From UBA8337 sp965658615 (GTDB lineage Bacteria > Pseudomonadota > Alphaproteobacteria > RS24): a stretch of DNA of 64,000 bases. The DNA is taken from positions 1-64,000 of the forward strand of contig CBFHSX010000003.1 of NCBI GenBank assembly GCA_965658615.1, given 5' to 3'. Shown here piece by piece: positions 34,528-42,218 of the stretch. The number at the start of each line of letters is the position of its first letter. Within the stretch, counting starts at the first letter, position 1. The translations under genes and the position numbers were made by a program. The notes under the pieces were generated by a model, which saw only the letters and a program-made list of their open reading frames with translations, searched no databases and was not told the origin of the DNA.

Positions 34528-35114
34528 GCGTCGAAATCACCGGCCAAAGAGGCTTTGGTCGCGTCGCCCAAAACCGTCATATGCGCATAATTGGCATGCT
34601 CAATGCCCAAAATGACCTTTGTGTCATCGCCATTGAATTGCGCGATTTGCGCCGCTTCAAAATCGAAATGCAGGAAATGCACGGATGAGGTTTTGCCATC
34701 AGCCGAGGTGCGCTCGACCTCTTGCTCGGGCCGCGCATAGGCTTTGACGCCATTCACTTCGATATAAGCCGTCAGCTCGACATCGGTCAGGCTCAATAAT
34801 GTTTTCAGCCGCACTTCCGGATTGTCGATTTCAAACATCAGCGTCGCGGTCAGTTCCGCCCCTTGCGGGATCATCGGATTATAGGCTTCCAACTCATCGT
34901 CCAGCTGTTCGTCGCCGCCTTTTTCGATATACAGCATTTCTTGGATTTGCTGTTTCATGGTGGCGTAATTTTCAAAATAAAATGTCGCATGCGGGCCGAC
35001 ATCGATACGGCGCGGCTTTTTCAACGCGACAATGGCGCTGCGCAGCTCTTTACGCTGGGCGATATAATCATCGAGTTGCAGAATATCGGCATTGGTCAGC
35101 ACTTTTGCGGCCAT
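34524..35114 (-). CDS. DUF3501 family protein
   Basis: A 196-residue cytoplasmic protein I place in DUF3501. It begins VLTNADILQLDDYIAQRKELR and has FYFENYATMKQQIQEMLYIEKGG and a beta-rich C-terminal half; no cysteines. Start set at ATG 35114 after GGAG; the longer frame would need TTG. It is the third gene of a rubrerythrin / Fe-S protein / DUF3501 cassette, a known conserved trio of unknown function, 12 bp after the Fe-S gene. Confidence 0.85.
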   Translation of the reverse strand: MAAKVLTNADILQLDDYIAQRKELRSAIVALKKPRRIDVGPHATFYFENYATMKQQIQEMLYIEKGGDEQLDDELEAYNPMIPQGAELTATLMFEIDNPEVRLKTLLSLTDVELTAYIEVNGVKAYARPEQEVERTSADGKTSSVHFLHFDFEAAQIAQFNGDDTKVILGIEHANYAHMTVLGDATKASLAGDFDA

Positions 35115-35126
35115 TTTCAAATCTCC

Positions 35127-36473
35127 TTAAAGCTGATATGCAGCGGCAAACACCTCGATCGGGTGTTTCGCCTCGGGCGGTGTATTCTCGTTCAAATCAT
35201 CAACCAGCTGCACCAAATGTTTGGCTGCCAGCGGGCAATCGGAACAAATCGTATCGGGTTCGGCTTTCACAGCAGCGCGCGCCGCCGGACGACCGACTTT
35301 GACGGCCAGCGGGCGGGTTTCTTTCAACACGCCAAATGTGCCGCCATGGCCCGAGCAGCGCTCGACAACCGAGACTTTTGCATCAGGGATGAGGCGCAGC
35401 AATTCGGCCGATTTGGGGCCGACATTTTGCGCCCGCGCATGGCATGCCAAATGCATGGCGATGGATTGCGGGTCGGCGGCCAGCCCCTCGGTCAGGCCTT
35501 CTTTATTGGCAATATCGACAACATATTCGGAAATATCTTTGGTGGCGGCCGATAGCGCTTTGACGTCTTCATTGTCAGGCACAATAAGCGGCCATTCAAA
35601 TTTGAACATCAAGCCGCATGAGGCGGTCAAGGTGATGATATCTTTGCCGGCGTCCACCAGCGGACGCAAAGCGGCGGCGACTTTTGCCGCCTGCTCGGCG
35701 ACTTTGGCAATATTGCCCTGCTCAAGATAAGGCATGCCGCAACAGCCTGGATATTCAGTCGTGACATTGACGCCCAAATGCGCCAGCACTTTGGCCGCCG
35801 CCTCGCCGACTTGCGGATTATTATAATTGACCGCGCATGTGGCATAAAGCACCGCCTCGCGGTCCGTGGCCGGGCCGTTCGGATTGGCTGCATAAGCGCC
35901 TGTGCCGACGGCTTCTTGGGCACGTTTGATGAAGGTCTTGCCGGCAAATTTAGGCAATTCGGCATCCTTATCAATGCCGGTGACAGCCTGCATGGCCGGG
36001 CGCGTCAGGGCATTGCCCTTTTTTGACGCCCAGTTGGCCAGCGGCGCGATGGGGGCCAGCGCCTCGCCATTGCGGTCCATTTGCGCCAGCTGATTTTGCA
36101 CCAGAGGCGCTTTACCTTTTTCTTTCAGCTCGACGGCGCGATAGCGCAGCATCAGATGCGGGAAATCAAGATTAAACTCATGCGGCGGTACATAGGGACA
36201 TTTGGTTAGGAAGCACATATCGCACATGGTGCAGGCATCGATAACCGGCTTGAAATCACCCGATGCGACTGTGTCCAGCTCGCCGCTTTCGCTATCGTCA
36301 ATGAGATCAAAAAGGCGCGGGAAGCTGTCGCATAGATTAAAGCAGCGTCGGCAGCCATGACAGACGTCAAATTGACGGCGCGCTTCTTCATCGAGCGCAG
36401 CGCGGTCATAAAATTCCTCAGAGTGCCAATCCAAAGGATGGCGAATAGGTGCGTCGAGGCTACCTTCTTTCAT
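35127..36473 (-). CDS. Heterodisulfide-reductase-like Fe-S oxidoreductase (CCG domains)
   Basis: A 448-residue protein with an N-terminal two-cluster ferredoxin module (Cys 38, 41, 44, 48 in CHGCRRCFNLC; Cys 81, 84, 87, 92 in CTMCDMCFLTKC) and a C-terminal pair of cysteine-rich domains of the GlpC/HdrD type (YPGCCGMPY and VERCSGHGGTFG). It could pass electrons from a quinone or NADH-linked donor to rubrerythrin. Sandwiched between rubrerythrin and DUF3501, under the same upstream promoter. Confidence 0.88.
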   Translation of the reverse strand: MKEGSLDAPIRHPLDWHSEEFYDRAALDEEARRQFDVCHGCRRCFNLCDSFPRLFDLIDDSESGELDTVASGDFKPVIDACTMCDMCFLTKCPYVPPHEFNLDFPHLMLRYRAVELKEKGKAPLVQNQLAQMDRNGEALAPIAPLANWASKKGNALTRPAMQAVTGIDKDAELPKFAGKTFIKRAQEAVGTGAYAANPNGPATDREAVLYATCAVNYNNPQVGEAAAKVLAHLGVNVTTEYPGCCGMPYLEQGNIAKVAEQAAKVAAALRPLVDAGKDIITLTASCGLMFKFEWPLIVPDNEDVKALSAATKDISEYVVDIANKEGLTEGLAADPQSIAMHLACHARAQNVGPKSAELLRLIPDAKVSVVERCSGHGGTFGVLKETRPLAVKVGRPAARAAVKAEPDTICSDCPLAAKHLVQLVDDLNENTPPEAKHPIEVFAAAYQL

Positions 36474-36508
36474 CTGTTCGTCCTTTTGAAAACAACCGCC
36501 ATAAAAGA

Positions 36509-36543
36509 CGCACCCGGCGGCGTTGGGGGGGCCGCCGGGTGCG
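36509..36543 (-). terminator. GC-rich hairpin between rubrerythrin and Fe-S genes
   Basis: A perfect 13-bp stem (CGCACCCGGCGGC and GCCGCCGGGTGCG) with a nine-base loop. On the minus strand it is followed by a short T-rich stretch (GTCTTTTAT). It may act as a partial terminator or stabiliser that keeps rubrerythrin mRNA above the downstream genes. Confidence 0.65.
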
Positions 36544-36554
36544 AGGATACGGAT

Positions 36555-36971
36555 TTAGTCCATTGTATCCAATGCTTTTTGGAAGCGACCGGCATGGCTT
36601 TTTTCAGCCTTGGCCAGGGTCTCAAACCAATCAGCGATTTCATCGAAACCTTCTTCACGGGCCGTACGGGCCATACCCGGATACATATCCGTGTATTCGT
36701 GGGTTTCGCCGGCAATGGCTGATTTCAGGTTTTCTTCCGTATTACCGATCGGCTCACCCGTTGCCGGGTCGCCAACTTCTTCCATGAACTCGAGATGGCC
36801 GTGCGCGTGGCCGGTTTCACCTTCTGCCGTGGAACGGAAAACAGTAGCTACATCATTATAGCCCTCTACATCGGCTTTTTGCGCGAAGTAGAGATATCGA
36901 CGGTTGGCCTGGCTTTCGCCGGCAAACGCCGCCTTGAGGTTCTCAAGGGTTTTTGATTCTGCAAGCGACAT
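36555..36971 (-). CDS. Rubrerythrin without rubredoxin domain
   Basis: A 138-residue ferritin-like diiron protein. Iron ligands are visible in GESQANRRYLYFA (E19), RSTAEGETGHAHGH (E50/E52, H55) and the C-terminal AKAEKSHAGRF (ExxH). It ends without the CxxC rubredoxin tail, so it must take electrons from another protein, plausibly the adjacent Fe-S oxidoreductase. Role: peroxide reduction. The leader has two hairpins, and the promoter has an Irr-like palindrome next to its -35. Confidence 0.92.
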   Translation of the reverse strand: MSLAESKTLENLKAAFAGESQANRRYLYFAQKADVEGYNDVATVFRSTAEGETGHAHGHLEFMEEVGDPATGEPIGNTEENLKSAIAGETHEYTDMYPGMARTAREEGFDEIADWFETLAKAEKSHAGRFQKALDTMD

Positions 36972-37046
36972 GAGACGTCTCCTCTTTTTCCTGCAAGCGA
37001 ATGGGAACTGGCGTTCCCTCTAGCAGACAGATAGCTTTTTCTGCCT
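36972..37046 (-). other. Structured 5' leader of rubrerythrin mRNA
   Basis: On the minus strand the predicted transcript opens with a stem CAGGCAGA/TCTGTCTG (8 bp, one wobble), then GGGAAC-GCCA-GTTCCC (6-bp perfect stem), and a palindrome GAGACGTCTC overlapping the ribosome-binding site and ending at the ATG. Likely mRNA stabilising or translation-tuning structures. Confidence 0.4.
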
Positions 37047-37053
37047 GTTAAGC

Positions 37054-37082
37054 AAGTTAGGTTGACACTATGTCGCTGTCAA
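37054..37082 (-). promoter_or_regulatory. Predicted rubrerythrin promoter
   Basis: On the minus strand TTGACA, 17-base spacer, TAACTT. The -35 is consensus. An inverted repeat TTGACA-N9-TGTCAA spans 37062-37082. Confidence 0.65.
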
Positions 37083-37086
37083 GGTT

Positions 37087-37105
37087 TTTTAGAATTATTC
37101 TAAAA
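37087..37105. promoter_or_regulatory. Irr/ICE-type palindromic operator
   Basis: TTTTAGAATTATTCTAAAA is a perfect 19-bp palindrome fitting the rhizobial iron-control-element form TTTRGAAYNRTTCYAAA at every position. It lies four bases upstream of the -35 of the rubrerythrin promoter and just past the irr stop codon. Confidence 0.72.
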
Positions 37106-37145
37106 TAAAAAGAGGTCGGGCCATCACGACGCCCCAAAGAGGCCT

Positions 37146-37571
37146 TTATTTTTGCAGTCGAATGACCACATCGACGCCGGCAATGGAAAAGCCTTGCGGG
37201 CTGTCAGGCAGGCGCTCAAGCGCGATGGCGTCCTGCGGAATATCAATCAGGCGCCCCTCATCTTCCACATAGAAATGATGGTGGTCGTCAAGATTTGTGT
37301 CGAAATAGCTGCGCGCTTGGTCGACCTGCACTTCGCGCAACAGACCGGCATCGCAAAACTGGTTCAGCGTGTTGTAAATCGTCGCTTGGCTGATTTTCAA
37401 ACCGGCGGCGCGTGCCTCAGCATGCAATTTCTCAGCCGTCACATGGCGGTTGCCTTGCGCGAATAAAAGACCAGCCAATTGCAGGCGCGGCACAGTGGTG
37501 CGCAAACCCTTGGCTTTCAGGCGGGCCGATAATGCATCGCGCCGCGTAACACTTATTTGGGTGGCTGACAT
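37146..37571 (-). CDS. irr: Iron response regulator Irr (Fur superfamily)
   Basis: A 141-residue Fur-like regulator. The winged helix has RTTVPRLQLAGLLF and ISQATIYNTLNQF; the heme-responsive triple His is in DDHHHFYVEDEGRLIDIP (97-99), and the tail VDVVIRLQK is Irr-like. The N-terminal Cys-Pro heme regulatory motif of Bradyrhizobium Irr is absent, as in several rhizobial versions. It is divergent from fabA-fabB, a linkage seen in Hyphomicrobiales. ATG 37571 chosen by homology; the frame is open to 37721. Confidence 0.88.
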   Translation of the reverse strand: MSATQISVTRRDALSARLKAKGLRTTVPRLQLAGLLFAQGNRHVTAEKLHAEARAAGLKISQATIYNTLNQFCDAGLLREVQVDQARSYFDTNLDDHHHFYVEDEGRLIDIPQDAIALERLPDSPQGFSIAGVDVVIRLQK

Positions 37572-37589
37572 GTGCACCACTCCCTGAGA

Positions 37590-37606
37590 CTTATAATCAT
37601 TCCAAA
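37590..37606. promoter_or_regulatory. Second Irr-like box at the irr promoter
   Basis: CTTATAATCATTCCAAA matches 15 of 17 positions of TTTRGAAYNRTTCYAAA. It overlaps a TATAAG -10-like element 19 bp before the irr start, consistent with autorepression. Confidence 0.5.
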
Positions 37607-37680
37607 AAATAAACAAAAACAGCCGCGCTGTCAAGTTGAGCATGGCGGTGAGCAGCGGCGGCATCAAGCGGCAAATATCT

Positions 37681-37709
37681 GTGACAGCCCCCGTCAAAGC
37701 TGCTAATTT
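37681..37709 (+). promoter_or_regulatory. Predicted fabA-fabB promoter
   Basis: GTGACA, 17-base spacer, TAATTT, ending 23 bp before the fabA ATG. Confidence 0.5.
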
Positions 37710-37732
37710 GCACCTAATCAAAGGGGGGTCTT

Positions 37733-38242
37733 ATGTCCGGTCAAAATTCCTATAGCTATGAAGAACTGATTGCCTGCGGCAATGGCGAAATATTCGGTGA
37801 CGGCAATGCCCGTCTGCCCGCTCCGCCCATGCTGATGTTTGACCGCATCACCAAGATCACCGATACGGGCGGCGCCAATGATAAAGGCTATATGGAAGCC
37901 GAGCTGGATATTCATCCGGGACTTTGGTTTTTCGATTGCCATTTCAAGACCGATCCGGTCATGCCGGGCTGCCTTGGCCTCGACGCCATGTGGCAGCTTA
38001 TCGGTTTTTATCTCGGCTGGCTCGGCCATCCGGGACGCGGGCGCGCACTGGGCGGGTCGATTAAATTTACCGGCCAAGTCATGCCCGACGTCAAGCTGGT
38101 GCGCTATGAAATTGATATGAAGCGGGTGCTGGCCGGTAAGCTGGTAATGGGCATTGGCGATGCGCGCCTTTATGCCGATGATAAAATGATTTACGAGGCT
38201 GAAGGCCTGCGCGTCGGTCTGTTTCGTCCTGAACAAATGTAG
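37733..38242 (+). CDS. fabA: 3-hydroxydecanoyl-ACP dehydratase/isomerase
   Basis: A 169-residue hot-dog enzyme that introduces the cis double bond of unsaturated fatty acids. The active-site pair matches Escherichia coli numbering: H70 in FFDCHFKTDPVMPG and D84 in GLDAMWQLIGF. AAGGGGGG precedes the ATG. Operon with fabB, 40 bp downstream; divergent from irr, which may link lipid synthesis to iron status. Confidence 0.97.
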   Translation: MSGQNSYSYEELIACGNGEIFGDGNARLPAPPMLMFDRITKITDTGGANDKGYMEAELDIHPGLWFFDCHFKTDPVMPGCLGLDAMWQLIGFYLGWLGHPGRGRALGGSIKFTGQVMPDVKLVRYEIDMKRVLAGKLVMGIGDARLYADDKMIYEAEGLRVGLFRPEQM

Positions 38243-38282
38243 CCCTTAACGGGTCGGTTTAACCAAGCAAAAGGAGACCGCC

Positions 38283-39491
38283 ATGCGCCGTGTCGCCATC
38301 ACCGGAATGGGTATTATTTCCAGCCTCGGTAATAATGCCGCCGAAGTTTCTGCCAGCCTGCGCGAGAGCAAATCGGGCATTTCTGCCATGGACAGTTTTG
38401 CCGAAATGGGCTTTCGCAGCCAAATCGCCGGTCAGCCGACCATTGATATTGAAGCCAATATTGACAAGCGTGTGCGCCGTTTTATGGGCGATGGCGCGGC
38501 GTGGAATTATATCGCCATGCAGCAAGCCATTGCAGATGCCGGCCTTGAAGAAGACACCATCATCAATCCGATGACCGGTCTGATCATGGGCTCGGGCGGC
38601 CCGTCGACCAAAGCCTTGATTGCCGCTACGGACACGGCGCGCAATGCCAGCCCGAAACGCGTCGGCCCGTTTGCCGTCCCGAAAGCCATGAGCTCAACCA
38701 ATTCGGCGACATTGGCGACACCGTTCGGCATTAAAGGCGTCAATTATTCCATCTCCTCGGCCTGCGCCACCTCCTCGCATTGCATCGGCAATGCGGCGGA
38801 AATGATCCAATGGGGCAAACAAGATGTGATGTTTGCCGGCGGCGGTGAGGAGCTTGACTGGGCGTTGTCTGTGCTGTTTGACGCCATGGGCGCGATGAGC
38901 TCGAAATATAATGACACACCGGCCACGGCCAGCCGCGCCTATGATAAAGAGCGCGACGGCTTTGTCATTGCCGGCGGTGCCGGTGTGTTGGTGCTGGAAG
39001 AAATGCAGCGCGCCAAAGCGCGCGGTGCGAAAATCTATGCCGAAATAACCGGCTATGGCGCCACCTCGGACGGCCATGACATGGTGCAGCCCTCAGGCGA
39101 GGGCGCCGTGCGCTGCATGCAAATGGCGATGAAAACCAATGACGGCCCGCTCGATTACATCAACCCGCATGCGACCTCGACTCCGGTCGGCGACATTAAA
39201 GAAATAGAGGCGCTGCGCGAAGTATTCGGGACCGATTGCCCGGCCATTTCGGCAACAAAATCCTTGTCCGGCCACTCGCTGGGCGCGGCCGGTGTGCAAG
39301 AAGCGATTTACGCGCTATTGATGATGCAAGGCAATTACATTGCCGGCTCGGCGCATATTGAAGAGCTCGACCCGGATTTCGCCGACATGCCCATCGTGCA
39401 AGAAACCCGCGACGCGCAGCTCAACACCGTCATGTCCAATTCCTTCGGCTTTGGCGGCACCAATGCAACACTGGTGATGAAGCGGGTTTAG
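38283..39491 (+). CDS. fabB: Beta-ketoacyl-ACP synthase I
   Basis: A 402-residue condensing enzyme. The nucleophile Cys is in ISSACATSSHC (about C161), and the two His are in NPHATSTPVGD and SLSGHSLGAAG; the C-terminus has SNSFGFGGTNATLVMKR. With FabA it elongates the unsaturated branch. AAGGAG precedes the ATG. A terminator follows before the convergent pnp. Confidence 0.96.
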   Translation: MRRVAITGMGIISSLGNNAAEVSASLRESKSGISAMDSFAEMGFRSQIAGQPTIDIEANIDKRVRRFMGDGAAWNYIAMQQAIADAGLEEDTIINPMTGLIMGSGGPSTKALIAATDTARNASPKRVGPFAVPKAMSSTNSATLATPFGIKGVNYSISSACATSSHCIGNAAEMIQWGKQDVMFAGGGEELDWALSVLFDAMGAMSSKYNDTPATASRAYDKERDGFVIAGGAGVLVLEEMQRAKARGAKIYAEITGYGATSDGHDMVQPSGEGAVRCMQMAMKTNDGPLDYINPHATSTPVGDIKEIEALREVFGTDCPAISATKSLSGHSLGAAGVQEAIYALLMMQGNYIAGSAHIEELDPDFADMPIVQETRDAQLNTVMSNSFGFGGTNATLVMKRV

Positions 39492-39520
39492 GCCCGCATC
39501 GCAAGCCTTTCGGCCAAACA

Positions 39521-39548
39521 AAAGGGCGAGATTTTCATCCCGCCCTTT
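39521..39548. terminator. Terminator between convergent fabB and pnp
   Basis: Stem AAAGGGCG/CGCCCTTT with a 12-base loop, T-rich on both flanks. Confidence 0.6.
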
Positions 39549-39571
39549 GCTATTCAGCTATTTGAAAAGCC

Positions 39572-41701
39572 TCACTCAGCGTCTTCAGCCGGTTGGTTTT
39601 CCAGATCGGCACCGGTTTCTTGGTCGACGACTTTCATCGACAGGCGCACCTTGCCGCGATCGTCAAAGCCCATCAGCTTGACCTTCACCGTGTCGCCCTC
39701 TTTGACGATATCGGTGGTGTTTTCCACACGGTGATCAGCCAGTTGCGAGATGTGCACAAGGCCGTCGCGCTTGCCGAAGAAATTGACGAATGCGCCAAAA
39801 TCCATCGTCTTGACGACCGTGCCTTCATAAATCACACCGACTTCCGGCTCGGCGACAATCGAGTTAATTTGGTCGAGCGCCGATTTGATCGCTGCCGCGT
39901 CAGCCGACGCCACTTTGATCAGGCCGTCATCGCCAATATCGATTTTCGCACCCGAGGTCTCGACAATCTCGCGGACGACTTTACCGCCCGTGCCGATAAC
40001 TTCGCGGATTTTATCCTGCGGCACTTGAATGGTCTCGATTTTCGGCGCGTATTCGCCCATCTCATCGCGCGCTTCGGTCAGCGCTTTGGCCATTTCGTCG
40101 AGAATATGCTGACGGCCGCCTTTGGCCTGATCGAGCGCGACCTGCATAATCTCTTCCGTGATACCGGTGATTTTAATGTCCATTTGCAGTGAGGTCACGC
40201 CATCAGCCGTGCCCGCCACTTTAAAGTCCATGTCACCCAAATGGTCTTCATCGCCCAGAATATCGGACAGAACGGCGAAACGATCGCCCTCTTTAATCAG
40301 ACCCATGGCGATACCGGCAACCGGCTTTTTCAGCGGCACACCGGCATCCATCATCGCCAAGGACGAACCGCAAACCGTCGCCATGGAAGACGAGCCGTTT
40401 GATTCCGTCACTTCCGACACCAGACGCAGCGTATAAGGGAACTCGTCCTTTGTCGGCAACATGGCTTTCAGCGCCCGCCAAGCGAGCTTGCCGTGACCGA
40501 TTTCGCGGCGACCGGTAAAGCCGACACGACCGGTTTCACCGACCGAATAGGGCGGGAAATTATAGTGCAGCATAAAGTTTTCGCGATATGTGCCTTCCAG
40601 CGCGTCGACGAATTGCTCGTCATCGCCCGTGCCCAAAGTGGCTACGACCAGCGCTTGGGTTTCACCGCGCGTAAACAGCGCCGAGCCATGCGTGCGCGGC
40701 AGCACACCGGCTTCCGACACAATGGCGCGGACATCGGCAAGACCGCGACCGTCAATACGCTTTTGCGTATCGAGGATACCGCCGCGCACGATATCGCTTT
40801 CCAGCGATTTGAACGCGCCGGACACACCATTGCGCTCATCCGGCGAGGCGTCATCGGCAACCAGCTCGCCATTGACTTGGTCACGCAGGACCGCAATGGC
40901 GTTTTGACGCTCTTGCTTATCAGCCAGACCATAAGCAGCCACCAGACCCTCTTGCGCGATCGACGCAACCGAGGCTTTCAGCTCGCTATCGTCTTTCACT
41001 TCAACATCGCGCGGCTCTTTCGCGGCTTTTTCGCCAAGCTTGATGCAGGCATCAATGATTGGCTGGAACTCACGATGGCCGAACATAACAGCGCCCAGCA
41101 TGATGTCCTCGGTCAGCTCTTCAGCTTGCGATTCCACCATCAGAACGGCGTCTTTCGTGCCCGCCACAACCAGGTCGAGCGATGTGTCTTCCATTTGGTC
41201 GAGCGTCGGATTGAGGACATATTCGCCATCAATATAACCGACACGCGCAGCCCCGATCGGGCCTTGGAACGGCAGACCCGACAGGGTCAGCGCCGCCGAG
41301 ACGGCCGCCATGGCAACAATATCAGCGTCGTTTTCAAGGTCATGGCTCACCACAGTGGCGATGACTTGGGTTTCGTTTTTAAAGCCTTTAACAAAAAGCG
41401 GGCGGATGGGACGGTCGATCAGACGCGAGACCAATGTCTCTTTTTCTGACGGACGCCCTTCGCGCTTGAAATAACCGCCCGGTACCTTACCGGCGGCATA
41501 GGCTTTTTCTTGGTAATTCACGGTCAGCGGGAAAAAATCCAGACCCGGTTTCGGGCTGCGGTCACCGACCACGGTCGCCAAAACACTGGTTTCCCCATAA
41601 GTGGCCAAAACGGCACCGTCAGCCTGACGGGCCACACGGCCGGTTTCGAGTGTGAGCGTACGCCCACCCCATTCAATCTCTTCACGAGCAATATCAAACA
41701 T
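39572..41701 (-). CDS. pnp: Polyribonucleotide nucleotidyltransferase (PNPase)
   Basis: A 709-residue phosphorolytic 3'-5' exoribonuclease with two RNase PH domains (FFPLTVNYQEKAYAAGKVPGG; FTRGETQALVVATLGT, GRREIGHGKLAWRAL), then a KH domain (IREVIGTGGKVVREI) and an S1 domain (GVIYEGTVVKTMDFGAFVNFFGKRDGLVHIS). It is a degradosome core enzyme. It follows rpsO as in most proteobacteria, 209 bp downstream, with the rpsO terminator between them. Confidence 0.97.
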   Translation of the reverse strand: MFDIAREEIEWGGRTLTLETGRVARQADGAVLATYGETSVLATVVGDRSPKPGLDFFPLTVNYQEKAYAAGKVPGGYFKREGRPSEKETLVSRLIDRPIRPLFVKGFKNETQVIATVVSHDLENDADIVAMAAVSAALTLSGLPFQGPIGAARVGYIDGEYVLNPTLDQMEDTSLDLVVAGTKDAVLMVESQAEELTEDIMLGAVMFGHREFQPIIDACIKLGEKAAKEPRDVEVKDDSELKASVASIAQEGLVAAYGLADKQERQNAIAVLRDQVNGELVADDASPDERNGVSGAFKSLESDIVRGGILDTQKRIDGRGLADVRAIVSEAGVLPRTHGSALFTRGETQALVVATLGTGDDEQFVDALEGTYRENFMLHYNFPPYSVGETGRVGFTGRREIGHGKLAWRALKAMLPTKDEFPYTLRLVSEVTESNGSSSMATVCGSSLAMMDAGVPLKKPVAGIAMGLIKEGDRFAVLSDILGDEDHLGDMDFKVAGTADGVTSLQMDIKITGITEEIMQVALDQAKGGRQHILDEMAKALTEARDEMGEYAPKIETIQVPQDKIREVIGTGGKVVREIVETSGAKIDIGDDGLIKVASADAAAIKSALDQINSIVAEPEVGVIYEGTVVKTMDFGAFVNFFGKRDGLVHISQLADHRVENTTDIVKEGDTVKVKLMGFDDRGKVRLSMKVVDQETGADLENQPAEDAE

Positions 41702-41864
41702 TCGTTTTTCCTCTGCGGCAGTGCGGCGCTATTCCCCTGGCCGAACCGCCAAATCCGCCTTCCCCTGAAGGCGGCGCTATCAGAACCTGAAAGGATCGGT
41801 TCTCATCATCTCTTTTTGTGACCTCATGCCACAAAAACCTGCCAGACCCTGTGGCAGATAGAAA

Positions 41865-41902
41865 AACCGGCCCCGCTCATCATGCGATAAGGGGGGCCGG
41901 TT
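41865..41902 (-). terminator. rpsO terminator / rpsO-pnp attenuator
   Basis: Ten-bp stem AACCGGCCCC/GGGGCCGGTT with an 18-base loop; on the minus strand it is followed by TTTTTC. It lies just past the rpsO stop. Confidence 0.7.
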
Positions 41903-41910
41903 CTCAAACC

Positions 41911-42180
41911 TTAACGGCGCAGACCCAGACGCTGAATGAGGCTTTGATAGCGCTCAACATTGCGTGCTTTGACATAGTCAAGCAAGCGACGGCGTTGGCT
42001 GACCAATTTCAAAAGGCCACGGCGCGAATGATTGTCCTTCGCATGGGTTTTGAAATGCTCGGTCAGATTGGCAATCCGTTCGGAAAGAATGGCAACTTGC
42101 ACTTCCGGCGACCCTGTGTCGCCATCGACTGTGCCATATTCTTTAATCAGCGCAGCTTTGCGCTCGGCTGTAATCGACAT
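41911..42180 (-). CDS. rpsO: 30S ribosomal protein S15
   Basis: An 89-residue protein of standard length starting MSITAERKAALIKEYG, with DTGSPEVQVAILSERIANLTEHFKTHAKDNHSRRGLLKLVSQRRRLLDYVK, unmistakable S15. It binds the 16S central domain. AGGAG precedes ATG 42180; the frame start at 42216 would overlap truB's stop region. It is between truB and pnp. Confidence 0.97.
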   Translation of the reverse strand: MSITAERKAALIKEYGTVDGDTGSPEVQVAILSERIANLTEHFKTHAKDNHSRRGLLKLVSQRRRLLDYVKARNVERYQSLIQRLGLRR

Positions 42181-42218
42181 CACACACTCCTTATCTGTTG
42201 CGGCACATGCCGACAACC

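Noticed and set aside
40493..41449. 318-codon plus-strand ORF
   Set aside because: Antisense shadow of pnp, without family motifs.
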